A stretch of DNA of 64,000 nt from the NCBI RefSeq assembly GCF_000445475.1, contig NZ_AUPZ01000010.1, positions 62,001 to 126,000 on the forward strand, in the 5' to 3' direction. The notes under the pieces were generated by a model. It was not told where the DNA came from and made no database searches. It was given only the letters and a program-made list of their open reading frames with translations. A program made the translations under genes and the position numbers. Positions 17,498-27,219 of the stretch are shown piece after piece. The stretch is from Sulfurimonas hongkongensis (lineage in GTDB: Bacteria; Campylobacterota; Campylobacteria; Campylobacterales; Sulfurimonadaceae). Each line of letters opens with the position of its first letter. Positions within the stretch are counted from its first letter, which is position 1.

Positions 17498-18763
17498 ATG
17501 TTTATAGATAGCGTAAGTGCAATAGAAGTAATGGATTCTCGCGGAAACCCAACAGTAAAAGCTACAGTAGAACTTAGTGATGGAACTATTGAGAGTGCTA
17601 TAGTTCCATCAGGTGCTAGTACAGGAAAAAGAGAAGCATTAGAGCTTCGTGATGGTGGCGAGCGTTACATGGGCAAGGGAGTCTTACAGGCGGTTGAAAA
17701 TGTAAACTCACAAATCTCAGATGCACTTATTGGACTATCTCCTTTTAATCAAGCTGTTATAGATGCAACTATGAAAGAGCTTGATGGAACTGATAATTAT
17801 GGTAATCTTGGAGCAAATGCTGTTTTAGGCGTATCTATGGCAGTAGCACGCGCTGCTGCAAAAAGCTTAGGTATGCCACTCTATCGCTACTTAGGCGGTG
17901 CAAATGCTATGGTAGTACCAACTCCTATGCTAAACATTATAAATGGTGGCTCTCACGCTGATAACTCAGTTGATTTTCAAGAGTATATGATTATGCCAGT
18001 GGGTTTTGAAGACTTTGCAGAGGGGCTTCGTGCATCAGCTGAGGTATACCATAATCTAAAAGCTATACTAAAATCTAAAAAACACAATACTGCACTTGGA
18101 GATGAGGGTGGTTTTGCGCCAGATTTATCTTCAAATGAGGAACCTATACAAATCATTATGCAAGCTATTGAAAAAGCTGGATACATAGCTGGCGAACAAA
18201 TAGGAATCGCCCTTGATATTGCAGCTTCAGAAATAGTTACTGATGGTGGATATAGACTAGAATCTGAAAATCGTACAGTTTCTTCTGCTGAGTTAGTAGA
18301 TTATTATGTAGATTTATGCGCTAAATATCCTATAGTCTCTATTGAAGATGGTCTCAATGAAGATGACTGGGATGGTTTTAAGCTAATGACTGAAAAACTT
18401 GGGAGCAAAATTCAGATTGTTGGAGATGATCTTTTTGTTACAAATGCTAATATTTTAGCAAGAGGTATCAGTGAAGGAATTGCAAACTCTATTCTTATCA
18501 AACCAAACCAAATAGGCACAGTTAGTGAGACTATGCTCACGGTTCGCCTAGCTCAAAGAAATGGTTACACTTGTGTTATGAGTCATCGCTCTGGTGAGAG
18601 TGAAGATGCTTTTATCGCTGACTTTGCAGTTGCACTAAATTGTGGACAGATAAAAACAGGCTCAACAGCCCGTGGAGAAAGAACTGCTAAATATAACCGT
18701 CTCTTAGAGATAGAAAATGAAGTAGTATATGGCGAATACTTGGGCTTATCTCTTTTTAACTAG
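17498..18763 (+). CDS. eno: Enolase
   Basis: 421 residues. It interconverts 2-phosphoglycerate and phosphoenolpyruvate. Signature motifs are [62 protein letters not shown] with the Mg ligands, [18 protein letters not shown] and [16 protein letters not shown] precedes the ATG. It follows recA by 70 bases and precedes two cell-envelope genes, a gene order conserved in Campylobacter. Confidence 0.98.
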   Translation: MFIDSVSAIEVMDSRGNPTVKATVELSDGTIESAIVPSGASTGKREALELRDGGERYMGKGVLQAVENVNSQISDALIGLSPFNQAVIDATMKELDGTDNYGNLGANAVLGVSMAVARAAAKSLGMPLYRYLGGANAMVVPTPMLNIINGGSHADNSVDFQEYMIMPVGFEDFAEGLRASAEVYHNLKAILKSKKHNTALGDEGGFAPDLSSNEEPIQIIMQAIEKAGYIAGEQIGIALDIAASEIVTDGGYRLESENRTVSSAELVDYYVDLCAKYPIVSIEDGLNEDDWDGFKLMTEKLGSKIQIVGDDLFVTNANILARGISEGIANSILIKPNQIGTVSETMLTVRLAQRNGYTCVMSHRSGESEDAFIADFAVALNCGQIKTGSTARGERTAKYNRLLEIENEVVYGEYLGLSLFN

Positions 18764-18771
18764 AGATAAAA

Positions 18772-19050
18772 ATGCAAAATGAAGAACTTTATGAGGAAAT
18801 AGACAGCTCTCAAAGTATCACCCAAAGATATTTAGGACTATCTTTAACAAAGTTCTTGAGTCTTATATTTATAGTTTTGGCTCTTGGAGTTTATATAGGT
18901 GTTCTTCTCTATGGTACAAATTCTCTTGAAGTTCTTTTTGAACTTCAAGAGTATGAAAACTATCTTCAAAGTGAAACTAGCCGACTTAAACACGAAAATG
19001 CAGAGCTTCAAAGGGAGTATTTTGAGTTAAAAGAGATTTCTGCTCAATAA
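18772..19050 (+). CDS. FtsB/DivIC-like bitopic septum protein
   Basis: 92 residues. A short cytoplasmic N-terminus, one membrane helix (about 27-49) and a periplasmic coiled coil (50-90, LQEYENYLQSETSRLKHENA then ELQREYFELKE) give the FtsB/DivIC layout. These bind FtsL and FtsQ at the division septum. It starts nine bases after the enolase stop, so the genes are probably co-transcribed. The family call rests on topology and synteny because sequence conservation in this group is low. Confidence 0.65.
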   Translation: MQNEELYEEIDSSQSITQRYLGLSLTKFLSLIFIVLALGVYIGVLLYGTNSLEVLFELQEYENYLQSETSRLKHENAELQREYFELKEISAQ

Positions 19051-19106
19051 CTTGATATAATAAGCCTTATAATTTTTCGAAAAAAGATTCAACATAGGGG
19101 CGGTTT

Positions 19107-19748
19107 TTGATTAAAGTTTTATGTGCAGTGCTTCTTTTACTTGCAAGTCTAGATGCAAGAGAAAATCCTTTCTTCCCTGCAAAAGGTGAAAAAGACATAC
19201 CTTATACAACAAATCTAACACAAAACATAGAGCCACTAAAACGCTCATCTATAACCCTCCCATCATCAGCTAGAATCATAAAAAAGGTTACCATAGAGTA
19301 TGAAAATCTTGATGCGACTGTAGAGACAAAAAGTATAGAACTTAAAAATACGGTTGATTGGCATCTGCCTATATTTATCTCTCAGAGCTATATAGAAGTT
19401 CAAAAAAAAGATGAAAAACAAGTAGTTCAAAAAAAAGAGGCACAAGAGTTTAAAGAGATAGCATCTACAAAATACGCAAAATTTTTTGAAAATTTTAAGA
19501 GCCTAAAAATAGTTACAGAGGATAAAATTATAAGAGATTTTTTACTTGTAAAACCTCATAGAATAGTGTTAGATTTTAAAAGAGATGCAAGCATAAAAAG
19601 TTACTCTAAAGAGAACAAAAATAGTAGGTTTTCTAAAATAAGAGTGGGAAATCATGCAGGATATTACCGTGCAGTTGTAGAACTAGACGGACTCTACAGA
19701 TACAAAATGAAAAAAGTATATGATGGGTATATATTAAATTTAAGATAG
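19107..19748 (+). CDS. AMIN-domain periplasmic protein
   Basis: 213 residues starting with TTG at 19107 (AGGGGCGG lies 6 bases upstream). A signal peptide (LCAVLLLLASLDA) is followed by a spacer of mature protein. The C-terminal segment of about 85 residues (FKSLKIVTEDKIIRDF, KPHRIVLDFKRD, KIRVGNHAGYYRAVVELDG) matches the AMIN domain, which binds peptidoglycan and localises amidases or secretins. No enzymatic domain is attached. Placement after the DivIC-like gene points to cell-division or envelope work. Confidence 0.75.
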   Translation: MIKVLCAVLLLLASLDARENPFFPAKGEKDIPYTTNLTQNIEPLKRSSITLPSSARIIKKVTIEYENLDATVETKSIELKNTVDWHLPIFISQSYIEVQKKDEKQVVQKKEAQEFKEIASTKYAKFFENFKSLKIVTEDKIIRDFLLVKPHRIVLDFKRDASIKSYSKENKNSRFSKIRVGNHAGYYRAVVELDGLYRYKMKKVYDGYILNLR

Positions 19749-19755
19749 GAAAAAA

Positions 19756-19884
19756 ATGAAATTTTTTATACTTTGGAGTATTTTGCTTTTGTTGGTACTT
19801 GGTGGATGCTCATCAAAAGAGTTTAGTGATGGTGCTAAAGATATAGGAAATGATATCTCAAAACTTTTTGAGCCTACAAACTAA
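19756..19884 (+). CDS. Very small lipoprotein (entericidin-sized)
   Basis: 42 residues read from an ATG with AGGA 7 bases upstream, seven bases after the AMIN gene. MKFFILWSILLLLVLGGCSS has a textbook type II signal peptide with lipobox LGGC. The mature part (about 25 residues, KEFSDGAKDIGNDISKLFEP) is a short amphipathic helix. It resembles small entericidin-like lipoproteins in size and layout only. It is likely the last gene of the recA-eno-linked operon. Confidence 0.75.
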   Translation: MKFFILWSILLLLVLGGCSSKEFSDGAKDIGNDISKLFEPTN

Positions 19885-19894
19885 AGAGGATTAG

Positions 19895-21721
19895 CTAAAA
19901 ATAGCAGTTTATTGAAGCTTTATATGTCTGCTCATTCTCTTTTTTATCATTAAAATATCTCTCTTTATAGTCATAGCTAAGCTGTAGTTGTAGGTTTTGT
20001 GAGACTCTAAAGCTTTGAGAGGCTTTTATAAGTATTTGCTTATCTGAAGTGTCATAAAATCTCTGAGTGATCTCAAAGTTTGTATTTGTGTTCTTGTATT
20101 TGTCTATCACAACTCCTATGCTTGAGCCAACCCCAAAGACAGACTTTTGTTCATAATAGTATAAGGGATCAAGCATTATGTATGTGTAAGCTAAATCATT
20201 TCCCCAGCTAAATCCAGCACCAAGAGTTGCAAAAAAGTTACTTTTATCATTAATATAGTTATTATCCCATCCAAACTTTGTTCGCCACGAAAAACTATCA
20301 AAAAATTCGCTTCTTTGTGCTATGGAGGCTATGGAGATTATTGTGGCGTTTTCAAGCTTAGTTTTGTCACTTGTTTGTGAAAGCAAAACATCTAAAAACT
20401 CTATCTCTGTACCTCTTAAAAAACCATAACTACTATCTTCTAAACTGTGGTATGCTCCTCTAATGCCAAGAAAGCCAATACCATCTCCATCTCTTATACC
20501 AAAGCCAGTTGTGGCTCTAATAGCTCTATGACTCTCTATTGGATTTGGAGGAGTTTTTATATCTAACTTTTTGCCCTTACCAAAAGTTGCTCTTGCTTTT
20601 GTAATATTATGAAAAAGTTCTAGGTATTGTTCTTTAGTCATATCATTTTTACTAAAAGAGTATTCTAAAAACTCCGTTGCAGCCTCAAGTATATACATCT
20701 TTTGTTGAGCTTCTATTTCGCTACTGTTTATGATATCTTCTAAGCTTATCTTTTTTTCAACTAATTTTCTTGGAAGTTTTATATATTTGACCTCTATAAT
20801 TGACTCATATTTTAGTAGTATGGTCCTCTTTGATGCTCTATAGCTAGACTCTTCTATCAGGTCTTCTTTCAAAGCAGCATGAACAGTCTCAAGTGGTATA
20901 ACCTGATAGGTAAAGTGGTCTCTTAGATTAATAGACGGTCTTGCTATCTCTATAAACCAAAGCATATTATAAGAGCAGTTCTCTGTAAAAAAGTAGTAGT
21001 TTGAGTGAGTTCCGTTTAGTTCCCAAATATGCCTTACCATCTGTAAAACTTCTTCTTCATTGAGGTTTAAATCATACTCCCAGATATCCCTTTGTTCTGT
21101 ATCTCTATACTCTTTGAGTTTGTCATAATAAGGAAGCAAAGAGTATTTTCCATAGTAGCCACCAAAGAGACCTTTTATAGCAAAAATAACACCATTTTCA
21201 GTATCTGGATTTGCATTTGCTGCATAATTTATAGCATAAGAGAGTAGTTTAGATTTATATCCTGAGTTTATCCTCAAAAAAGTATGGCCAAACATTGAAG
21301 CTGGAGAATTTATATGTGCTGATGGAAATACAATAGTGGCAGATTTTGGATTTAATCTTTTTAAAATAGAGTCATATTCATCGCATCTGACTTCTGGAAA
21401 TTCTTTTATATCAAGTTGTTCTTTTAACCAAGCTTTTCTTGCAGGAAATCTACAAGCAGTAGAGTTGTCATCAAATTTTGTCTCATTCAAAAGTGCTGTT
21501 ATTGTAGCATTTAACTCTTTTTTTGCACTTTTTTTTCCATCTTTTGATAAAAAAAAGTTTGCATCATCAATCTCACTAAAGCCATCGTTCATGTGAAGTA
21601 GCAGGTGCCAATATGTACTGTTAGCTAAGTCTAAATCTTTTGCTTTGTCAAGATAATCTTTAGTAGAAGCTTGTAATAAAACTGCACAAAAAATTAGTAT
21701 AAAAAAATTTTTAGTTAAAAT
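19895..21721 (-). CDS. DUF4105 (Lnb N-terminal periplasmic domain) outer-membrane-type protein, probable ATT start
   Basis: The first in-frame ATG (21592) would omit a clear secretion signal. The same frame continues upstream without a stop through NFFILIFCAVLLQAS to a TAG at about 21728. The only plausible start there is ATT at 21719-21721, with AGGA 6 bases before it, giving 608 residues. The DUF4105 core (about 140-290) has HINSPASMFGHTFLRINSGY, then GGYYGKYSLLPYYDKLKEYR and FFTENCSYNMLWFIE. The last 200 residues are beta-rich (possible barrel), ending in Phe. This domain is probably an envelope hydrolase or peptidase-like fold; its function is not established. It lies between the small lipoprotein and the DUF3015 gene. 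Confidence 0.75.
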   Translation of the reverse strand: MLTKNFFILIFCAVLLQASTKDYLDKAKDLDLANSTYWHLLLHMNDGFSEIDDANFFLSKDGKKSAKKELNATITALLNETKFDDNSTACRFPARKAWLKEQLDIKEFPEVRCDEYDSILKRLNPKSATIVFPSAHINSPASMFGHTFLRINSGYKSKLLSYAINYAANANPDTENGVIFAIKGLFGGYYGKYSLLPYYDKLKEYRDTEQRDIWEYDLNLNEEEVLQMVRHIWELNGTHSNYYFFTENCSYNMLWFIEIARPSINLRDHFTYQVIPLETVHAALKEDLIEESSYRASKRTILLKYESIIEVKYIKLPRKLVEKKISLEDIINSSEIEAQQKMYILEAATEFLEYSFSKNDMTKEQYLELFHNITKARATFGKGKKLDIKTPPNPIESHRAIRATTGFGIRDGDGIGFLGIRGAYHSLEDSSYGFLRGTEIEFLDVLLSQTSDKTKLENATIISIASIAQRSEFFDSFSWRTKFGWDNNYINDKSNFFATLGAGFSWGNDLAYTYIMLDPLYYYEQKSVFGVGSSIGVVIDKYKNTNTNFEITQRFYDTSDKQILIKASQSFRVSQNLQLQLSYDYKERYFNDKKENEQTYKASINCYF

Positions 21722-21790
21722 ATTTTTTCCTAGCTTGGTTTAGTGGATAGGGAGTCAAACGAGCCAGGCTCGCTTAACTGTTAACGTTTT

Positions 21791-22237
21791 TTATAAAGAA
21801 GTAGTAGAGATGTTATCTAGAACATCAGACATTTCTACACTTTTTGAAGTATAGATGCTGTTGTAGTTTGCTTGAAGCGAAGATGCAAATGTTGCAGAAT
21901 CTTCAACGTTTAAAAGCTCTGCTAGAGTGTCGATTGACTCTCCATGACCAACCGCAATCTCTTTTGCAAGAATATCCATGTTTGACGCAACAAACTCCTC
22001 AGCTCTTTCATTCATAACAAACTTAGTTTTAGTACAACCAGAAGTTCCAGAAGTGATACCAAAAGTTTGGTTACCAGAGGTACCATTTGTAGTAGCTTGC
22101 AGAGCTAACATAACTGCTGTTGAATCATCCTTGATAATCATAGAACCAAGTCCACAACCTGTTTGAGAATTAACATTTGCCATAGCTGATGAAGTTAACG
22201 CAATTACTGCTACTGCACTTAATAGAATTTTTTTCAT
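21791..22237 (-). CDS. DUF3015 family secreted protein
   Basis: 148 residues with a signal peptide (MKKILLSAVAVIALTSSAMA). The mature part begins with GCGLGSMI and later has SGCTKTKFVMNERAEEFVAS, the two Cys motifs of DUF3015. A helical C-terminal half follows. The function is unknown; members are periplasmic or surface proteins of Proteobacteria. Its stop is 69 bases from the start region of the DUF4105 gene. A short CGAGC/GCTCG hairpin lies in that gap and may terminate this gene. Confidence 0.8.
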   Translation of the reverse strand: MKKILLSAVAVIALTSSAMANVNSQTGCGLGSMIIKDDSTAVMLALQATTNGTSGNQTFGITSGTSGCTKTKFVMNERAEEFVASNMDILAKEIAVGHGESIDTLAELLNVEDSATFASSLQANYNSIYTSKSVEMSDVLDNISTTSL

Positions 22238-22393
22238 TTGACACCTTTATTGTATAAGATAGAACAATTCTAAACAAACTATACTTTATCAAACATTAAA
22301 TAGCTAAAAAATATCTCTAATTTGATATCTTTTGCCTATTTAGCTTTTAGTGAATCTTATGTAAAATGTGTTAAAGAACATAGTATTATTGGG

Positions 22394-22399
22394 TATAAT
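22394..22399 (+). promoter_or_regulatory. mgtE: TATAAT box 8 bases before mgtE
   Basis: A perfect TATAAT ends eight bases before the mgtE ATG and no Shine-Dalgarno lies between them. The 5' leader would be at most about two bases. Confidence 0.5.
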
Positions 22400-22407
22400 T
22401 TCACATA

Positions 22408-23736
22408 ATGAATAGGCTAGAAGAATACTTAAGCTCTCACGAAACAAGTGAGATGCACCCATCGGACATTGCTAAGATTTTAAAAGAGTTAGAAGATAGC
22501 GATCTAAATGAAGCTATTAAACTAATTCCAAAAGACTTAGTTGGTGATGTTGCTCTTGCACTTCCTGATAGATACTTTGACTTTGTTGTTGAATCTTTAA
22601 GTGTAGACGAGCTTTCTTATGCGGTTACAGAACTAGAATCAGATGACCAACTAGAGTTTATGCAAGAACTCGAAGAGGTTAATGAAAACGTAGCATCACA
22701 AGTTTTTGAAATCCTAGATGAAGAAGATAAGCAAGAGATAACAAAGCTTCAAACATATGGTGAAGAAGAAGCTGGTGCTTATATGCAGCTTGAAGTCTTC
22801 ACAGCTAAAAAAAATGAGATAGTTCAAGATGTGATAGAAAGATTTGCAAAGCTAAGGCGCGCAAATGAGTTAGAGAATATCCAAAACTTATTTATAACCG
22901 ATAACAATGCAAAGTTACAGTACACTATTGGACTAGATGATATACTTATTTTTGATTTTTCAAAGACCTTAGAGCAAAATATTGAGCTTAGTGAGGATAG
23001 TTTTGAACCTAAGAGTGGTGTAGACAGTGATAATATAAAAACCATAGTTCATGACTTTAAGCAGTATGACCTCTCAGTTATGCCAATAGTAAATAGTTAT
23101 GGTATCTTGGTAGGTCGTATAACCTCGGACGATATTTATGACATCATTAACGAACAAGCAACCGAACAGATGTATAATCTTGCGGGTGTTGATGATGAAG
23201 CGGAAGAAGATTATGAGATACTAAAAGCTGGAAAGAAACGTGCTACTTGGTTATCTCTGAATCTTTTTACAGCTATAGGTGCATCTTTTGTTATTGGCTC
23301 ATTTGCCGCAACGATAGAGAGCATAATAGCTTTGGCAATTCTTATGCCCATAGTTGCATCTCTGGGTGGAAATGTCGGCATTCAGAGTCTTACAGTTGTT
23401 GTAAGACAGCTGGCTCTTGGAGAGGTATCTAAGAGAGAAGCTAAAAGAGTTGTAAAAAAAGAGGTTGCTATATCTATTATAAATGGCTCCCTCTTTGCCA
23501 TCATCATGGGAATTATCGCTGGTGTATGGTTTAATATGCCCTTGCTAGGAGTGGTTATCGCCCTAAGCATGATTATAAACTTTTTCGTTGCTGGATTTTT
23601 TGGTGCGGTTATACCGCTATTTTTTAGAAAAATGAACATAGACCCAGCCATTGGGAGTTCAGTTGTTTTAACAACTCTAACAGATGTTGTAGGCTTTTTT
23701 AGTTTCTTAGGGCTTGCTACATATATTTTATTATAA
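22408..23736 (+). CDS. mgtE: Magnesium transporter MgtE
   Basis: 442 residues. An N-terminal superhelical domain (about 10-125, HPSDIAKILKELED, LPDRYFDFVVESL) and a CBS pair (about 130-255, with YDLSVMPIVNSYGILVGRIT) come first. A plug helix and five membrane helices follow. The last part contains LPIVASL-like ILMPIVASLGGNVGIQSLTV and NIDPAIGSSVVLTTLTDVVG, the ion-pore signature. MgtE is a magnesium-gated Mg2+ channel in the inner membrane. A CNNM/HlyC-type gene follows within 18 bases, forming a divalent cation operon. Confidence 0.95.
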   Translation: MNRLEEYLSSHETSEMHPSDIAKILKELEDSDLNEAIKLIPKDLVGDVALALPDRYFDFVVESLSVDELSYAVTELESDDQLEFMQELEEVNENVASQVFEILDEEDKQEITKLQTYGEEEAGAYMQLEVFTAKKNEIVQDVIERFAKLRRANELENIQNLFITDNNAKLQYTIGLDDILIFDFSKTLEQNIELSEDSFEPKSGVDSDNIKTIVHDFKQYDLSVMPIVNSYGILVGRITSDDIYDIINEQATEQMYNLAGVDDEAEEDYEILKAGKKRATWLSLNLFTAIGASFVIGSFAATIESIIALAILMPIVASLGGNVGIQSLTVVVRQLALGEVSKREAKRVVKKEVAISIINGSLFAIIMGIIAGVWFNMPLLGVVIALSMIINFFVAGFFGAVIPLFFRKMNIDPAIGSSVVLTTLTDVVGFFSFLGLATYILL

Positions 23737-23754
23737 AAGGATAATTAAACTTAA

Positions 23755-24804
23755 ATGGACCTGTTAATACTATACTTTGCTTTAGCAATTATAATATCTT
23801 TTGTATGTTCTGTACTTGAAGCAGTACTGCTATCTGTAAATATGTCATATGTCTCAGTGCTTGAAAAAGAGAACCCAAAAGCTGGAAGTCTTCTAAGGCT
23901 TCATAAAATAAATATACACAAATCTATTGCATCTATTCTTATATTAAACACAATCGCACATACTATTGGCGCAGCTGCCGTTGGAGCTCAAGCTGCTAAC
24001 CTGTTTGGAAACGATGCTGTTGTGATTATCTCTATAGTTATGACTTTTGCTATTTTATTTCTATCTGAAATTATCCCTAAGACTATAGGAGCTATCTACT
24101 GGAAAGAGTTAGCTCCAATATCCGCTTACATGATTAGAATATTTATCTGGATTACATACCCTGTTATCATCAGCACACTTTTTGTTACAAACAAAATTTC
24201 TGAGGGCAAAGGAGATGCTCATACACTAACAAGAGATGAACTTTTAGAGAGTATGTACTTAAGTGAAGATGATGGACTCATTGATGAAAAAGAATCAGAC
24301 TTTATAGAAAATATTTTAAAACTAAACAAGATAAAGGTGAGTGAAGTATTGACGCCTAGAAGTGTTGTTTTTGCTATTGATGAAAATATGACAATTAAAG
24401 AGATTATAGATACGCAACCTGCCATCTTCAAGGTTTCTCGTATTCCGCTTTATCGTGGATCTATAGAAGATGTTACAGGTATAGTGTTAACTAAAAAAAT
24501 CTTTAAACAAGCTCTAGTAGATGATAGTGTTACCGTGGGTTCTATCAAAAAAAGTATATTTACTATAAATGAAAATATTCCTGTCTCAAAAGCACTAGAT
24601 CTTTTTATATCAAAAAAAGAACACATGTTTTTAGTTGTAGATAACTACGACCAGACAGAGGGAATTTTAACTCTTGAAGATTGTGTTGAGACTGTTTTGG
24701 GTGTTGAGATAGTTGATGAGAGCGATTCTACAGATGATATGAGGCAACTAGCTAAAATGAGAATGAAACAAAGACGAAAAGAAAAGATTAATACAGAGAG
24801 CTGA
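23755..24804 (+). CDS. CNNM/hemolysin-C-like membrane protein with CBS domains
   Basis: 349 residues. An N-terminal DUF21 domain with four hydrophobic segments (1-150) contains SVLEAVLLSVNMSYV and LFLSEIIPKTIGA. A tandem CBS pair follows (about 195-310, with LTPRSVVFAID, SRIPLYRGSIEDVTGIVL and ILTLEDCVETVLGVEIVDES). The architecture is that of CNNM/CorC/YhdP proteins implicated in Mg2+ or Co2+ efflux and maintenance; the C-terminal CorC_HlyC domain is absent. Position after mgtE agrees with magnesium homeostasis. Confidence 0.85.
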   Translation: MDLLILYFALAIIISFVCSVLEAVLLSVNMSYVSVLEKENPKAGSLLRLHKINIHKSIASILILNTIAHTIGAAAVGAQAANLFGNDAVVIISIVMTFAILFLSEIIPKTIGAIYWKELAPISAYMIRIFIWITYPVIISTLFVTNKISEGKGDAHTLTRDELLESMYLSEDDGLIDEKESDFIENILKLNKIKVSEVLTPRSVVFAIDENMTIKEIIDTQPAIFKVSRIPLYRGSIEDVTGIVLTKKIFKQALVDDSVTVGSIKKSIFTINENIPVSKALDLFISKKEHMFLVVDNYDQTEGILTLEDCVETVLGVEIVDESDSTDDMRQLAKMRMKQRRKEKINTES

Positions 24805-24815
24805 AGAGTATAAAA

Positions 24816-24852
24816 AACGCCATAGCCAAAAGGGGGAAGGTGCTACGGCGTT
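24816..24852. terminator. Hairpin between the convergent CNNM and PepSY genes
   Basis: AACGCCATAGC and GCTACGGCGTT form an 11-bp stem with one mismatch around a G-rich loop (GGGGGAAGG). No T run follows, so it may be a factor-dependent end or a structured 3' element. 24853-24972 shows nothing else. Confidence 0.5.
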
Positions 24853-24972
24853 ACTTCTTCGAATCTAAGGAGTGGCTAAAAGAGATTTATACTTCATATG
24901 AACACTATAGGTTCTATATTTCTCTTTTTCATCTATGATTATAGGTTTATAAAGTGTAAATTAAGTGTAAAA

Positions 24973-25308
24973 TTAATCTCTTGGCTCTTTTTTCATAACA
25001 ACTCCATCTATAGCATTGATTTGGAGTTTATAATTTTTTGTTTTAGCCTTGTAAACTAGGTAGATGCCAACATGTGTGAGTTCTATCTCACTTGCGTCTT
25101 CATTAGTCTCTTTTTTGATTATCTCTTTTGCTTCTTTTTCGTCAATGTTTCTAAGCTCTCTTTTCTTTTGATCACTTTTGATGTTTACAAGTGGAGCTTT
25201 GTTGTATCCGTGAATAGAGCTATGCTCAAGTGGAGTCATAGGTGTACTATCTGGTGGTGATGCTAAAGCAAAGAGTGGAACTAGTAGTAATGTTGCTAGA
25301 TACTTCAT
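24973..25308 (-). CDS. PepSY-like small periplasmic protein
   Basis: 111 residues with a signal peptide (MKYLATLLLVPLFALA). The C-terminal half NIDEKEAKEIIKKETNEDAS, then LVYKAKTKNYKLQINAIDGV, follows the PepSY pattern: helix, two strands and a terminal DG turn. PepSY domains modulate proteases or bind metals near the membrane. No partner gene is adjacent. The call is by pattern only. Confidence 0.6.
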   Translation of the reverse strand: MKYLATLLLVPLFALASPPDSTPMTPLEHSSIHGYNKAPLVNIKSDQKKRELRNIDEKEAKEIIKKETNEDASEIELTHVGIYLVYKAKTKNYKLQINAIDGVVMKKEPRD

Positions 25309-25448
25309 GATAAAGCCTTTGATATTTTTATATAGTTGCTTATATACAACTACTCATGAAGTGTAGCAATTTAATACTAATAATATGCTATCTTTTTTAA
25401 AGTTTAGAGTCTATATCAGCCAAAAAAAAGCAAAGCATATATCTTAAA

Positions 25449-27218
25449 TTAGAGTACCTGTTTTTTAACAAACTCCATATAATAACCCTCTTCTGCCTCT
25501 AACTCTTCATGAGTTCCACATTGAACTATCTCTCCTGCATCTAAGACATAGATGGATTCTGCATTTTTAACGGTGCTAAGCCTATGTGCAATGGTAATGA
25601 CAGTTTTATCTTTTAGAAGTGGTTCTATTATGGTTTGAAGTTTTGCCTCTGTGTGAACATCAAGTGCTGAGGTTGACTCATCAAAGATTACTATGCTTGG
25701 ATTTGCGATAATCATTCTAGCGATGCTAAGCCTTTGTCTCTGCCCACCTGAGAGTCTAACGCCATGACGACCTACAATAGTATCAAGTCCGTCCTCCATC
25801 TGCTCTATCATCTCTTTGAGTTGTGCTATCTCTAAAGCTTTATAAATCTCTTCATCGCTAATATGTTCATCGCCCATAGTTATGTTGAATCTAAGCGTTG
25901 AGTTAAATAGAATGGGCATCTGTAAAACTAAAAAGACTCGCTCTCTTAGTGAACGCTTATCAATCTCCTCAACATTTAAAGAGTTGTACTTTAGCTCTCC
26001 GCTGCTCTTCTCATAAAAACCAGATAAGACTTGAGCTAGAGTCGTTTTACCGCTTCCACTAGCTCCGATAAAGGCTATCTTACTTTTTGCTTTTATATCA
26101 AGAGAGATATTTTTTAGTATAAGTTTTTCATCTGCATATGCAAAGCTTAAATCTCTTATAGAGATATCTACATCTTTTTTTTCTATCTTTTTTGTTCCAC
26201 TGACTTGAGTTTTTAGGTTTAGTATCTTGTTTATTCTCCCCAAAGCACTCTTAGCCGATGCATAGCTGTACTGCATAGTTAAGATATCTTGAACTGGAGT
26301 CATAATAAACCAGATATAGCCAAACATCGCAAACATCATTCCGATGCTAAGGTCGCTATAGGCCACGAGCAAAAGTCCAGATGCACGGATAAGTTCAAAC
26401 ATAACTAAAAAGATAGTGTAAGAGAGTTTTTCATATGCCACACTTTTGTAACCATACTCATTTGAAGTCGTCTGAACTTTTTTTGCATGTGAAGTAGCTT
26501 GTGTGAAAAAATAGTCCTCTTTATTTGATGCTTTTATCTGTGCGTAGAGATCTAGTGTTTCGCCTAAATTGTTTTGAAACTCCTCTATTGCACTATTTTC
26601 ATCTCTTTTTAGCTTTCCTGTGATGGCAGCCATCTTTTTGCTAAGTATCATAATAAGAGGCTGGGCTATAAGGATTAAGATGCCTAAAATCGGGTCGATG
26701 ATTATCATCACAATCCCAACTGCCACGAGCGTTAAAACTGAGGAGATGAACTTACTCACACTTGTGATGATAAAGTTATCAAGTGTGTTTACGTCTGTGA
26801 CAAGATTTGAAGTGATGGCGCCTGAGCCTAGAGTTACATACTCATTCATAGAGGTAATCTTAAGATGTTCTATAAGCCTAACCCTTATCATATAAGTTAC
26901 ATACTTTGATATTTTTGTAAAGATTTTAGTGATGATAACGCCAAAAAAGTAGTAGATAAATCTTAGCAAAATTACCACTAAAGTAACTATAGCTATATAG
27001 TAAAATGCTGTGGTAGACCCAAGAAAAAAGTCTATGCTATTTACAAAAAAAGCAGGTTTATCTAGTAAAACCTCATCTACCATGAGAGGGAGCATCAGAG
27101 GAATTGGGATGCTAACTAAGATGGCTAGAAGTGTTATGATTTGACCATAGATAAGAGAGGGTTTCTTATCTAATATAAGTCTATATATGCTCTTAAGAGT
27201 GATTGGTTTATTGTTCAT
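25449..27218 (-). CDS. ABC transporter, fused permease and ATPase (MsbA/HlyB-type exporter)
   Basis: 589 residues. An N-terminal ABC-membrane domain has six helices (about 20-320). The nucleotide-binding domain (345-585) carries Walker A GASGSGKTTLA, a Q-loop in VFLVLQMPILF, signature LSGGQRQRLSIARMI, Walker B IVIFDEST and the H-loop AHRLSTV. It works as a dimeric exporter of lipid, peptide or drug substrates. It directly abuts the SO_0444-type permease gene upstream (1 base), suggesting a shared transcript and possibly metal-related export, though the substrate is unknown. Confidence 0.9.
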   Translation of the reverse strand: MNNKPITLKSIYRLILDKKPSLIYGQIITLLAILVSIPIPLMLPLMVDEVLLDKPAFFVNSIDFFLGSTTAFYYIAIVTLVVILLRFIYYFFGVIITKIFTKISKYVTYMIRVRLIEHLKITSMNEYVTLGSGAITSNLVTDVNTLDNFIITSVSKFISSVLTLVAVGIVMIIIDPILGILILIAQPLIMILSKKMAAITGKLKRDENSAIEEFQNNLGETLDLYAQIKASNKEDYFFTQATSHAKKVQTTSNEYGYKSVAYEKLSYTIFLVMFELIRASGLLLVAYSDLSIGMMFAMFGYIWFIMTPVQDILTMQYSYASAKSALGRINKILNLKTQVSGTKKIEKKDVDISIRDLSFAYADEKLILKNISLDIKAKSKIAFIGASGSGKTTLAQVLSGFYEKSSGELKYNSLNVEEIDKRSLRERVFLVLQMPILFNSTLRFNITMGDEHISDEEIYKALEIAQLKEMIEQMEDGLDTIVGRHGVRLSGGQRQRLSIARMIIANPSIVIFDESTSALDVHTEAKLQTIIEPLLKDKTVITIAHRLSTVKNAESIYVLDAGEIVQCGTHEELEAEEGYYMEFVKKQVL

Positions 27219-27219
27219 C

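Noticed and set aside
21721-21790. tRNA-like sequence (GCTTGGTTTAGTGGATAGGGAG)
   Set aside because: It contains a D-arm-like string but no acceptor, anticodon or T-arm pairing could be built.
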